Both the position numbers and the translations under genes were made by a program. From the NCBI GenBank assembly GCA_037179515.1, contig JAXCGZ010003878.1:1-64000 (forward strand): 64,000 nucleotides of DNA. The letters are read 5' to 3'. Source of the DNA: Halocaridina rubra. Lineage: Eukaryota > Arthropoda > Malacostraca > Decapoda > Atyidae. The notes below the pieces were generated by a model. It made no database searches and was not told the origin of the DNA. It saw only the letters and a program-made list of their open reading frames with translations. The stretch's first letter is position 1. Each line of letters opens with the position of its first letter. Below, in pieces: positions 23,303 to 33,762 of the stretch.

Positions 23303-25417
23303 GAAACAAACAAGGAAACCATCAAAACATTCGATGAGGAGCGTTACCTGGGCATAATGATTGCTAGGGGTGAGAGATACGGTCTTTCCCCAGGGTAGAA
23401 GCTCTTCGAATGGGCTCATGAGAAGATGGTTGAATGCCGAGATATGCTGGAGAAGAGAGCAAGTGATGAGGCACAGGCACAAGCACAACGTGAACATGAG
23501 CTTGCGCTTGCTTGGCTTCGAGCGGGAATCCCAGACAGTAGTCCTTTATCCGGAAATAGAGATTACAGGAACGGGAAGCACAAGAGCCCCTCGCAGAACT
23601 TCAATCGTCCAGCTCATCCTCCTCACACTCCTAAGCCTTATTACGGCAATGCACCCACACTCAAGAAGGATGACCCGGTAAGACCTAAGCCTCAGCAGTT
23701 CAGAGGCAAAGGCCATTACTCTGCTCCACCTTCCCAGGGTTTTCAGCCAAACTCTAAGAGCCACCACGCTCCATCACACAGTGGCAGCCCACGTAGCTGT
23801 CCAGCCATGCACTTGGCCCATGTTGTGGAAACAAGGCCAGAAAGGGCCACCGAGGATAATGCCGAGGAACCACCACACAAACTTGCCAATGTGGAATTCA
23901 TCGAACATGATGATCTGGAAATGATCCCAAAATGCCTAGAAACCATAAATGGTGTGGAAGCTGAGATAGCCCTTGACACAGGGGCCAATGGCATATTTGT
24001 TGACAAGAGATTTGTCAGGGATGAAGATTTTACCGGCGAAGTCGTTCATGTGCGGGTTGCTGAAGGAACACCCCAAATACGACGTTGCTGTGTCATTAAC
24101 CTGGATTGCAAATACTACAAGGGAAAAGCCCCAGCTGTGGCAATGATTGGGCTTATGTACCCTGTCTTGATGGGTCGTGCTCTGAACCTAGATCCTACTT
24201 TCCAAGCCGACCTCTACCATAAGGACATTTCTCGTTATAACTTCCCTCGGGGGAAGTCACATGAAGCCATTTCAGTAGCAACTCCTGGCCTCGATGCCAA
24301 GAATTTGGACGATTCTCTGACTGACTTTGTTGAGTCTGCTGCAGTCAGTACACGTAATGTGGAATGCGGAGAATTTTCCCTTCCTTTACCAGATAATGCA
24401 CCTCTAGAGCCATTGAAGTCCCGTCCAGACTTTGCCAAATTGCAGCAAGACTGCCCCAGCCTCAAACGCTGGATGCAGCAGGCCACCGAGGGAAGGACCT
24501 TCACGGTGAGAGGAGGAGGCCAGATCACTTACGCCCTTGAAGATGGAGTACTTCGTAGGCATGTGACTAAAGATGGCCACACCTTTAAACAGTTGGTGGT
24601 GCCTGCTTCGTTGCGCCACCAGGCTATGTATGTGGCACACCATTTACCTCTGAGTGGACACAGAGGCAAAGCAAAAACTCGGAAAGTCCTTCAGAAGGCT
24701 TTTGCATGGCCAAACATGTACGCCGAGGTAGACAGATATGTAGGCTCCTGCCCTGTCTGTCAATTCACCTCAACAGCACCGGTACCGAAAGTTCCCATGG
24801 GGATAACTAAGCTCTCAATGGAGCCATTTTCCAAGGTCGCTATTGACATATTAGGTCCTATTAATCCAGCTTCGTCCACGGGGAAACAATTCCTCCTGGT
24901 ATATGTTGACCTGGCAACAAGGTACCCAGATGCAGTGCCACTGTCTTCTATCACAACTGAAGCAATCGCTCATGCCCTATTTGAAATCTGCTCCAGGGTT
25001 GGCTTTCCTGAGCAGGTCACTTCTGACAATGGAAGTCAGTTTACAAGTAGGCACTTTGAGGCTTTCTGTAACCTTTTAGAAATGAAGCACATTCTACGAG
25101 TGTCTCATGCCCAACCAAATGGAGCATGCGAACGCTATAATGGGACATTGAAGCGATGTTTGCACAAGCTAGTGATAGATATACCTAGGCAGTGGGACAA
25201 GTACGTCCCTGCTGCACTTTTCTCCCTCAGAGACACGCCCCACGACACTACTGAATACTCGCCTTTCGAGCTGATTTATGGTCATAAGGTCAGAGGCCCA
25301 GTGGAATTCTTGGCAGAATGTTGGGATTCACCTACCATCAAAGATGACGATAGGGACGTCCATGAGTATATTTTGAAGTTTTCGTCTCACCTCAAAAAGG
25401 CTTGTAAAACTGCATAA
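23303..25417 (+). pseudogene. gag end, protease and integrase of element D
   Basis: The main open frame is 23426-25417 (663 residues). Similar coding continues upstream to 23303 across a TAG at 23396-23398. Residues 1-150 are a low-complexity Gln/His/Pro-rich Gag end without a zinc knuckle. The aspartic protease site LDTGANGIF has its Asp at residue 184. The zinc-binding HHCC region spans about residues 404-448. The integrase core has Asp474 in AIDILG, Asp534 in TSDNGSQF and Glu569 in NGACERYNG, a spacing one residue shorter than the usual 35. The frame ends with TAA at 25415-25417. These enzymes process the polyprotein and insert the DNA. A proper capsid region is missing, probably by deletion. 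Confidence 0.9.
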
Positions 25418-25888
25418 TTAGCCATTAAGGGTCACCAGCAGACTGCCAAACTCCTCTTTGACAAGCGTGCCCGGCGTCGTGCCCTGACACCCGGAGATCG
25501 CGCTCTGTTACTTCTTTCAACAGATACCCGCAAGCTAATGCTACGCTGGAAAGGACCGTACACTGTGGTACACCAGGTGACCCCTGACAGTTATGTGCTA
25601 AATGTTGATGGCAATAACCGGAAATACCACATTAACCAGCTGAAGCTTTATTGTGAGGACCCAGAGGCCCACAGGGATCCTGCGCTGGCACTCTCAGCAA
25701 CCCCTTTAGATGCCCTCAGCATCAACAGACCTCCGAGGCTGCAGCAACACAGGTGCTCCATTATAGCCACCCCTTACCTCCTATATTGGAATACTCCACC
25801 CTTGCAGTGGAGACAGACTTACGGGAGTGGAGTTTTTTGGAAGAAGCCCCTCTGGCCACAGCCACCACCCTCGAAATTGAAGACATAA
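25418..25888 (+). pseudogene. integrase C-terminal GPY module of element D
   Basis: The same frame continues after the TAA stop. It has an FDKRARRR basic stretch and LRWKGPYTVV, the GPY-type signature found at the C-terminus of Ty3/Gypsy integrases, then YHINQLKLY. It stays open to 25888, but the coding signal passes into the frame one base back somewhere between about 25735 and 25760, where RT begins. This shows that integrase leads directly into RT, so the order is native and does not come from two elements. Confidence 0.88.
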
Positions 25889-27408
25889 GCTTAGCTTTTG
25901 ATGATGGTGAGGATCCTGCCATTCCCACACACCGAAAGGAAAGTGTGAGTAATTGCATTATTAACTCCAGACTGCAACCGAGTCAACGGGAACAGCTGAA
26001 TAAGCTATTAGAGGACTATGAGAACGTCTTCAACGACCTCCCAGGCATTACCGCTACCCTTGAGCATCATGTCAGATTGACTGACCCAGAGCCATTTCGG
26101 CATTCCTATGGTATTCCCCACCAGCTGTCCGTATGGCTGAAGGAAGATCTTGACACTTGGGTCCGCCTCGGAATAGTTGAACAGAGCATTTCGCCTTGGT
26201 GTTTGCCGTTACTGGCAGTGCGTAAGCGAGATGGCAGTCACAGGTTCTGCCTTGACTGTGGTAAGCTTAACTCCTGTACCATCTTTGATGGAGAGCCCAT
26301 TGCTGATGCCGAGCATATTTTCTCGTTGCTCTCCCAAGCCCATTACCTGTCCAAGTTGGATCTGGCCAGTGGATTTTGGCAAGTCCCGCTGAGCGAGACT
26401 ACCAAGCTTCTAACAGCCTTTTCCACAAGATATGGTCTATACCTGTTCAGGGTCATGCCTTTTGGTATGGTAAATGCCCCTGGCTGCTTCAGCAGACTCA
26501 TGAGGACAGTACTACAGGATCTCGACAATGTTTCATGCTTTAAAGACGACATCCTGGTGCATTCTCAGGATTGGTCATCACACCTTGAGACTCTCCGCAG
26601 AGTTCTCACTTGTCTGAACCAGCATGGACTTCATTTAAAGCCTTCCAAATGTGAGATTGGTTTCACACAATTGCAGTATCTCGGCCATGTGGTTGGAGCA
26701 GGAATTATGTCCCCTTTACATGACAGGGTACAAGCTATTAAGGATATGGAGAAACCTGCTACTGTCACTCAACTGAGATCATTCCTGGGTAGTGTCGGCT
26801 ACTACCAACGGTTCATTCCACACTTTAATACTATTGCTGCCCCTTTGCAGCAAATGACCTCCTCAAAGCAAGGTAAAACCTCCCCTGTCCAATGGACAGA
26901 TGAAGCGGAGAGAGCATTTTTCAAGCTCCGAGAAGCATTGGCGGGTGAGCCAGTATTATTACTGGTAAACCCTGATTTTCCATTTATCTTGCAGACCGAC
27001 GCCTCAGATGAAGGCCTGGGTGCCGTGCTCTTGCAAGCCCGATCAGACAACTCAGCAGAAGTAGCTCCAGTGCGATATGCAAGCCGCAGGCTTCACCCTG
27101 CAGAGCGAAATTACTCCACCATGGAGAAGGAAGCTCTAGCTGCATATTGGGCCATAAAGAAATTTGGAGTCCATCTGTATGGCCAACATTTTACACTGAG
27201 AACCGACCACCGACCTCTCCTATATTTACAGACTGCAGACAAGCTAAATCCTCGTCTGAAAAGGTGGGCACTTTACCTGAATCTTTTCAAATTCACTGCC
27301 CAACATGTTCATGGCAAGGACAATGACCTTGCTGATCTACTAAGTCGACGGTCATTACCCTCAAATGAGGAAGCTGGTGCTGTTAGCCTCAATTTGACTA
27401 GTCAGTAA
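25753..27408 (+). CDS. reverse transcriptase and RNase H of element D
   Basis: A 551-codon open frame in the -1 frame relative to integrase. After an acidic linker the RT blocks follow: RKRDGSHRFCLDC, LSKLDLASGFWQV, FRVMPFGMVNAPGCFSRL and CFKDDILVHS. The catalytic Asp pair is at residues 265-266, with Phe-Lys where most Gypsy elements have an aromatic residue and a hydrophobic one. Then come LQYLGHVV and SFLGSVGYYQRF. RNase H has QTDASDEG (Asp416), MEKEALAAYWA and RTDHRPLLYL. The frame ends shortly after a DNDLADLLSRR-type motif, with no integrase after it. The ATG at 25753 is only the first Met. Expression would need frameshifting, or a mutation has broken the join. Confidence 0.92.
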   Translation: MLHYSHPLPPILEYSTLAVETDLREWSFLEEAPLATATTLEIEDISLAFDDGEDPAIPTHRKESVSNCIINSRLQPSQREQLNKLLEDYENVFNDLPGITATLEHHVRLTDPEPFRHSYGIPHQLSVWLKEDLDTWVRLGIVEQSISPWCLPLLAVRKRDGSHRFCLDCGKLNSCTIFDGEPIADAEHIFSLLSQAHYLSKLDLASGFWQVPLSETTKLLTAFSTRYGLYLFRVMPFGMVNAPGCFSRLMRTVLQDLDNVSCFKDDILVHSQDWSSHLETLRRVLTCLNQHGLHLKPSKCEIGFTQLQYLGHVVGAGIMSPLHDRVQAIKDMEKPATVTQLRSFLGSVGYYQRFIPHFNTIAAPLQQMTSSKQGKTSPVQWTDEAERAFFKLREALAGEPVLLLVNPDFPFILQTDASDEGLGAVLLQARSDNSAEVAPVRYASRRLHPAERNYSTMEKEALAAYWAIKKFGVHLYGQHFTLRTDHRPLLYLQTADKLNPRLKRWALYLNLFKFTAQHVHGKDNDLADLLSRRSLPSNEEAGAVSLNLTSQ

Positions 27409-28045
27409 AGATTACTTCTCTAATGTCTTGTTTATTTTTTATGTTTATCATTTATGTCTGTAATACTGCACTGTACTTGTTTATTTTAGCGTACAAACGT
27501 TATTCCTAATGGAAGACGAAAAACATGTAGAATAATTCTTTGATCGTAGTTTTATATTTCCCTTTGTGGGACTCTGAAAGCCAGAACATGGCGGAAACAT
27601 TTTAGTTTAGTGTTGAATAGCTGAAACTGTTTTAAATCCAGTCGCCAATATTAATGACGACATGGTTCAAATTTTTCATTTGCGTATACTGTATTTTTTT
27701 TTTTATATTATATTATTACCTTCTTGCATGTGAAGCATTCTTAAACTTAAATATTGATATTCACTGATATCCATTGTGATTTAATTTTCTTGAAATTTGA
27801 ATTTGATCACATTTCTTTTATGTTTTGCATGTCATTTAATGCTTTGTTTACAAGACTTGTTCATTTTTCCTAATAGTATGATATGTTCCAGTGGTGGATC
27901 CCATTCTTATTGTTCATTTGCTCTTTTCCATGAGAAGGATATCTCATCCCTCATAATAACACTGAAGTGACTGTAACTTCCTTTGTTCTTTTTTTGCCTT
28001 CTGTAGTAGAATTTTGCTAAATCAATATTCTCTAGAAAGGGCCTT
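27409..28045. other. Non-coding 3' region of element D, no envelope gene
   Basis: AT-rich sequence with no open frame of note between the end of RNase H and the 3' LTR. The tract AGAAAGGGCCTT just before 28046 is the only candidate polypurine region and is poor. Confidence 0.75.
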
Positions 28046-29150
28046 TGTGACAGAGTGTTTCGCTCAAAGTCACCAGAGGCTGTTAGATGCCTTATTAGTA
28101 ATTTAGTAACTTAACTGTCATTTTTCTAACTAAAAAAAATAATTCCCACTTCTTGACTTTTGCAGATTATGCCTATTTGCAATTTATATTTTAGCTTATA
28201 GCTAATTTTAAATATACCTTATTTACTCTTCTTGTACGTGTATAAGCATAGTCCCGATATAAAGGCTGCCCCTACTTTTCCACCTCTTCAGTGAACCCAC
28301 CAGATACGTTTTGTTTACAATTTTCTTATTATAAAAATTGTTCTTGCTGATAATTTTGTTATAAATTCGACCTTGCTGTTATGTCATTAGCCTGTCTAGA
28401 TATATATCAGTAGCTTTTTTATTATTTGATTACTTAAATTCCGTCTCCTACAAGCAAAGAATGTTCTAGAGATTGTTTACCAGTAACCTAACTTTCCATT
28501 ATTATTCTCGTTTTATTTTATTTGCTTCCACTTGTTGCACCTAAAATTCTGTCTCTCCCTTGCATCTCTGCTATAATTGCCTGCCAGGGACCACCACTAA
28601 AGTAGTCCTTAAATGATATCAGAGCCAGTTACTGCTCTAGATATATATCCTGCAGATGACGTCACCAGGAGGGACAATGAAGCGTCCTCATTTGGAGGCC
28701 AAACATCCCAGAGGCAACATCTCGCCTCAGCAGTCAAGTTATTTCAAACCTTTTTTACGTGGCATCTTCACAGGAATTCATCTGGCACAACAAGTGTCCT
28801 CTATTCTACTCTGCCTGTGTGACAGAGGTAATCGTTGAGTTGAGGCCCAAGTCTTGGCATACATCTGTGGTGCCTGGAAATGAAATCGTGCTCACCACCT
28901 CCGGGATTCGAGGCAGCATTTCATAAAATTTAATTTGAGAAATTTAATTCAATTCTTTTAATGTCATTGCATTTCCAAAATGAAAAGAAAGTTGAATTCT
29001 GAGTTTCATTGAACCGAGAAATGGTATAACGAATGGGGTGTTCAAGTACAAATATCTGTCCTGTCTGTTTGTGAGCTCTTAACCGAGCTCAGTACTTTGA
29101 GTCCCCTTAGTAAAACTGAATCTTATCAACACTCTACCATTCCCCCAACA
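28046..29150 (+). repeat. 3' LTR of element D (1105 bp)
   Basis: Same length as the 5' LTR with scattered substitutions. The TATA-like element is weakened to GATATAAA near 28255. It is followed by the target duplication CTAGG at 29151-29155. Confidence 0.95.
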
Positions 29151-29155
29151 CTAGG

Positions 29156-29450
29156 AGTAGGAATGAGTGGCGAGCGATTGTGATGCAGCTCTGATGGGCA
29201 TCTGCTGTTACCACGGGGCTGCATCTTACAGAGGTAGCCCTGTGGTAGGGGCAGTAGGAGGAGTTGGCAGTTGTGAAGCGACAAAGGTTGTCTAAGAGCC
29301 GGGAGGATGGGCTGTGGCACCCCAGCAGTGCCATCTGAACGTTCGCTAGCTCCCTCGTCATTGCCCATAGAGCAAAGTAATCCCCTTATTGTTTTCCTTT
29401 CTTGATGTTGGCTACCCCCCAATTAAAGGGGAAACAGCCAAGGTAGATAG
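29156..29450 (+). mobile_element. RTE-like LINE, right part (3' end)
   Basis: It continues the LINE interrupted at 20873: the last codons, then the 3' UTR with CACGGGGCTGCATCTTACAG and the end GGGGAAACAGCCAAGGTAGATAG. Its counterpart is 870-1153. Confidence 0.92.
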
Positions 29451-29475
29451 ATTTTACCTAGGACCCAATAATTAC

Positions 29476-29940
29476 GAAACAAAACATGAAATGGGAATTC
29501 AGAAGCAATGATCTTAGCGATTGGATAAATGAAGTACCGTACAAAAAAAAAAAAAAGCCATGTGTAAAACTTTTCTCCAAATGAAAAACAAAAATAAAAA
29601 GTGAAGAAAAGTTATCTGATAACAGTCCAGCGTCAGTTACTTTATTCGAATCAAGAACAAGTAATTTACAATTGAATGAAAAAAATAGACAAGAGAACGA
29701 TGATACAAAATGTTTAATATGCGAATGTGTGATAGAAGACCTTAATAATATAAAGAATCGAGAGCCAGAGAACCCCTGCTCCAACAGCCATATATATTCA
29801 GTACGAAGAATACCCAATAGGACAGTTACTATATTGAAAATACATAAGAGAAAAAACAAATGAAATTAGATATGTTATGAAGAAAGAGAGAAACAAAAAA
29901 ATAAAACTGGACAATATGAACGAAATTTAAAGAGAAACGT
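29476..29940 (+). pseudogene. Old LINE (family L3), right part
   Basis: After the second ATTAC the LINE broken at 14780 resumes. The stretch 29672-29863 is open and includes CLICECVIEDL, a Cys pair of the kind found in the zinc-binding C-terminus of several LINE ORF2 proteins. The 3' boundary is not sharp. I place it near 29940 because coding-like composition ends there. Confidence 0.65.
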
Positions 29941-31447
29941 TGTTGTAAAGGCATTTATTATCAACCTGAACGAACGTCCGCTCTTGTATTAATTATTTAA
30001 TCTTCAGGAATTTGGCTGTCTAGTGGACCCATGCCCAATGTGGCATTTCTGAGAATGAGGAAACGAATCAGGTGCCCGTAAGTTGTGTCGTTCCTCTGTT
30101 TCCCCTTTTAACCCAGCGGTATGTGATATATTGTCAGGTCTGAAGTGCGGGTTGTTATCATTTTTGTCATTACAGTGGCATGTTGATCGTAATCAAGTCT
30201 TCACTGCCTGCCTGTTCATTTGCATCATTTACGCCCAATGCCTGATTCAGATGATAGTCATTGTAATGTTTCAAGAACAGTTTAGCACCTTTGTTCACGT
30301 TCATCATTATTTAGGAAATCTGTGTTTTCTTCGCTTTACCTTGCTCTTCCTAGGTATTTGCGATTTTTCCCTAACGTTATTTCTGGGTGGTGGGCCAAAT
30401 ATTTTTCAGTTACGAAATAATATTGTTTCTGCCGAAGTAAGATGTGTAGGTTTTCAAAGGTTTTTTGACCATGGCTGAAATGCTCAATAATGTTCCTCAC
30501 TGAATTACTTGCCTTTGAAAAGTTGAAGTAGGACCAAAGAGTATCGTGTCCTGCACATAAATGAAGAAGAAGTAGGGAATTGGTAAATACAGCATTGATT
30601 TTGCAGTACGTAAGTTAAAATATATACCTTGGTGGTAACCAAATAACAGGCTAAGCAGTTAATTGTTGTTGTTTTTTTAAGTATTATTAATTTCTAGATT
30701 GTGATTTAGTAGGATGTACTTTGCCAAAACAGTAAATTATATATATAGACAAAAGCAACAGATCGTAAACTGACTCGCATGTTTTTATTAAAAGATTGAA
30801 GCAGCATGTTGAAGCGTAAAGATGTCGAACTATGTGAAAATAAGGTATACAGTATGTTCTCCTCCGTTAACACTTACCCCCCAAAAAAAACTTGAGTTAA
30901 TTAAATGTACAGTACAGAATATTGAAAACAAAAAATCTACACCCAAAATTCGTGAATTTAATATACTGCACTTTAAAAATATAAACTAAACATAGAAAAG
31001 TTAAATTCGATTTTCAACTTGTTCGTTAATGGAGCCAACAAAGCGAAACCGAATATTGGTAATTTTCTTGAGACATTTTCAGAATTGGGGGTGTGAGAGT
31101 AGGCAATTACCAAGACAATCATAAACTCGTTTCCTTACCGGGAATGAACTCACCTAATCGAATATAATATTATATTTAATTTCATTCTTTGATAGAACCC
31201 TCCACATCAGTACTGTGTGGATATTTCGTTTGATGTGGGTACTATCTCTGTATTCATTTTATGCACCCTGCCATAACTCGTATTTTTCTCTCTTGTAATA
31301 GTAATTCTTTGACATATGTGATTAAAACAAACGTCACTCACTTCTGGAAAATTATTATTTTGGTAAAAAAAAAATAACGCAAAAAATATATAGTTGATTA
31401 TACACAAATTTTGCAAATCCAGGGGGGGGAGGTTCTGTTATATACCC

Positions 31448-31632
31448 AAGAGACGACACTGACGCCGCCAATTCTCAAGTGAGCCACGCTACCCTATTAA
31501 GGTATGTAACTAATTAACCTAGCCTACATTAGTAGGTTAGATTTGGTTGGTTAGTCACGTACCTTAAGTAGGTAAATTTGGGTGCTTAAGCAGGAGCGCG
31601 GCTCACTTGAAAATTGGTGATGTCAGTCTTGG
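31448..31632. repeat. Imperfect long inverted repeat (MITE-like)
   Basis: The left arm includes CCGCCAATTCTCAAGTGAGCC. The right arm is its near reverse complement, GGCTCACTTGAAAATTGGTG, and pairing continues through AAGGTATGTAACTAA against TTAGTCACGTACCTT. It would fold into a hairpin of about 185 bases. It looks like a small non-autonomous DNA transposon. I did not find a convincing target duplication. Confidence 0.75.
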
Positions 31633-32725
31633 CTCGAGAAGATAACAGTTTTGCTAATTTTTTACAGTCTACCTGAAATTTATTGGTTTAATTTTTACCA
31701 ATGAAGCAGTTTTTCTGGAGTAAGTGGTGTGAGTTTTAAACTTATATATTTAAGAATTACTACTTGGTAAGGTATAAATATGAGTTATAGTGGGGTGCAG
31801 ATTTATACTGGTGATTTTTTACACTTGGGCCCATCTCAATATGGAAATGAAAATTGTTTTCCCTGTGGCTTTTTATGTGTTGTAAGGGAATTACACCTTA
31901 AAAACAATAGAAAAATGTATGCTTACCTAACCAAAAACACTAATTTGCGATACTTTTCCTATGATTCTTGATATTTTTTTAATGTGATATTGAAAATTGT
32001 CTTAAATTACGATTTTTAGGTTAGGTTAGCTTTGTTTAGTTTAAGTTAGCATACATTTTTCTACAATTTCCATGGGCAAATTCATTCAAAATGCAGAAAA
32101 CATATTGAAACGGATCCAGCTGTAAAAATTTACCAATATTTTTGTAATATTCAGAAACTCAGATATGGTTCCTCTAGTTCAGTCTTTGGGAAGATACTAT
32201 TATTTAATCTTCCCTGCTGGCCATCTTCTTGATGATTGTTTCAACTTTTCAGACATTGAGAAATTTTTTCTTGGCCATGAGTAAGGGTGCACCCAATGCA
32301 TATGCTGTCAATCAGGTTTACTTTTATTACCCTGACCTGGCATCTGGATCAAATTTCGTATTGCTATCAGATGCAAATGATGTCCTTTTCCTGAGGTGTA
32401 TACTGTCCCTTGTCATTATATATGATGTTTTTTAGATCAGGAAGTATTGTATATAGATGGATTTTTCTTTACTTTGAATGAGAGATATACTGCACTTTAT
32501 CATCCTCTCTAAATACTCATGTATGAACACATTGCTCTTACATATAAGATCAGAGTGCAAGATCATCAATGTAGCATGCTCCAGTGTATGTGTGCGTGCA
32601 TTTTGTCTCCTTCCTTGTGCTGAATAGAATAGTTTACAGTATATGGAATGTTGTTAGACTATGTTGGGTACCTGTGTTTTCATACTTCCACTATCTTATA
32701 TGTAGTGTTTTTCCCAACCTGCATA

Positions 32726-33056
32726 TACAGGGTGTCCTCGACCTACGACGAAGTTCCGTTCCTCAAGATGCGCTGTAACCCGATTTTTGACATATGTCAG
32801 AACACGCCTAATAATCACAGTGGACTTCATAGGAGCAGAACCATTCACATGTTCAGGGATGCGATCGTTAACCTTGATAATAATTACCATGGACATAAGG
32901 CTTAGGCCTAGTAACCAGCCAATGTGGGTAGCAGTTTCTTCTGTTTCTGAGCATTTCACTATCTCTAATTTCACTTCCAAGGACTTCTTGATAATTTATG
33001 GGGAATGCATCTTAACCACGAAACATCTTAGATTGAGAACCTCGTAAACCGAGGAC
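32726..33056. mobile_element. Probable non-autonomous pogo/Tigger-type element
   Basis: The left end, CAGGGTGTCCTCGACCTACGA, roughly mirrors the right end, whose reverse complement reads ACACTGTCCTCGGTTTACGA. TA precedes the left end. There is no open frame of interest. Such short elements are moved by transposase from related full-length copies. Confidence 0.6.
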
Positions 33057-33762
33057 AGTGTCTATTCTCATGACATATTTTGCGGCTAATTTATTGACTC
33101 TGTCTGCTGTGTTTGTAAATGGTTATGCAGTCTTTATCGAGTGTTCTTTTTCTCGCACTCAGCTGCGTCTCTGAGAGACATTATGCTGATGGCTTATTTG
33201 GTCATCCTCCAATGTTTAATTTATCATAAGAGCTGTTATTTTTTCTCATGGAAGAATTCTGCTTCCTGAAGTGGCTTAGTTATATAGATTTTCCCTTGTC
33301 ACATTTATTCAGCTTTCTTGAGCATCCAGTACTTATTACTTCATTTGGTCTCTTTAATATTATGTGTAACATATCCTGTCTTCTAGCTACCTGTGCTGTA
33401 CTTTTTCCTTATTTGGCCATTAGTATGCTTTTCTTTTGATGTCTGCTTAAGAATTTTTTATTTCCTTGTACGTACTACTGTTTCCTTTGCCTTGAAGAAT
33501 TATTTCTCAGAATTGCTAAAAGGAGAAATATTTTATATCTCAGAGAGATATTCCGTTTGTAATGTGTTCTTTGTAATTCAAGGAGTGCATAGTTAATTAC
33601 TATTGACTCTTATTAAAGTTGAATAATAATCTAAAAAAAATTTAAGAGAAATATTCAGTAGTGTCTTCTGTATATTGCAGATTACATAATTGATTTTGAT
33701 TGTGTCTTACTAAAGGTAAATAATAATCTGTGTCATTTCTGTATCCTTGATATTTTACACAG

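Larger units (their letters stand above)
20874..29150 (+). mobile_element. LTR retrotransposon D: Ty3/Gypsy-type pol in Copia-like order (Gmr1-like)
   Basis: 8277 bp with two 1105-bp LTRs (20874-21978, 28046-29150), TSD CTAGG and a Lys-tRNA-type primer site. Coding order is a gag remnant, protease, integrase with a GPY module, then reverse transcriptase and RNase H. In ordinary Ty3/Gypsy elements integrase comes last. A Gypsy-type RT with integrase upstream is the hallmark of the Gmr1 group, known from fish and other deuterostomes. The two LTRs differ by roughly twenty bases in the first 430, so this insertion is the youngest of the nest but not new. Gag is mostly missing and pol has stops and a frame change. 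Confidence 0.92.
19672..29450 (+). mobile_element. 5'-truncated RTE-like LINE, split by the innermost LTR element
   Basis: It is bounded by the 11-bp direct repeat ATTTTACCTAG (19661-19671 and 29451-29461). Left part 19672-20873, right part 29156-29450. The right part continues the coding C-terminus and a 3' UTR that matches 870-1153. The copy at 558-1153 shows the joined arrangement without the insertion. The 3' end is short, with no poly(A), ending GGTAGATAG. Confidence 0.93.
14781..29470 (+). mobile_element. Mag-like Gypsy LTR retrotransposon (element C), interrupted by nested insertions
   Basis: The 5' LTR is 14781-15024. The 3' LTR starts at 19445 after the purine tract GGGAAAAGGAAA, is interrupted after 19671, and is completed at 29451-29470. 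TSD ATTAC lies at 14776-14780 and 29471-29475. Internal order is gag, protease, RT, RNase H and integrase, the usual Ty3/Gypsy order, with a C-terminal RRSGRTIKPPERLDL-like tail typical of the Mag group. Without the nested DNA the element is about 4.9 kb. All coding parts are broken. Confidence 0.93.
29941..33762. other. Intergenic or intronic sequence upstream of the WKF-domain gene
   Basis: No coding exon recognised. Open frames at 30083-30478, 31780-31971 and 32229-32435 have no motif I know. It contains the two small inverted-repeat elements listed separately. A 5' untranslated exon of the downstream gene may lie here. Confidence 0.5.

Noticed and set aside
27409..28045. Envelope gene after RNase H in element D
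   Set aside because: No open frame longer than a few dozen codons, and no signal peptide or membrane segment in this interval.
30083..30478. 131-codon hydrophobic open frame as a host membrane protein
   Set aside because: T-rich composition alone gives hydrophobic residues. No motif, no splice context and no second piece were found.
32229..32435. Upstream coding exon of the WKF-domain gene or a transposase relic
   Set aside because: The 68-codon frame has no match to the WKF family and no convincing splice donor; the reverse strand is only suggestive.
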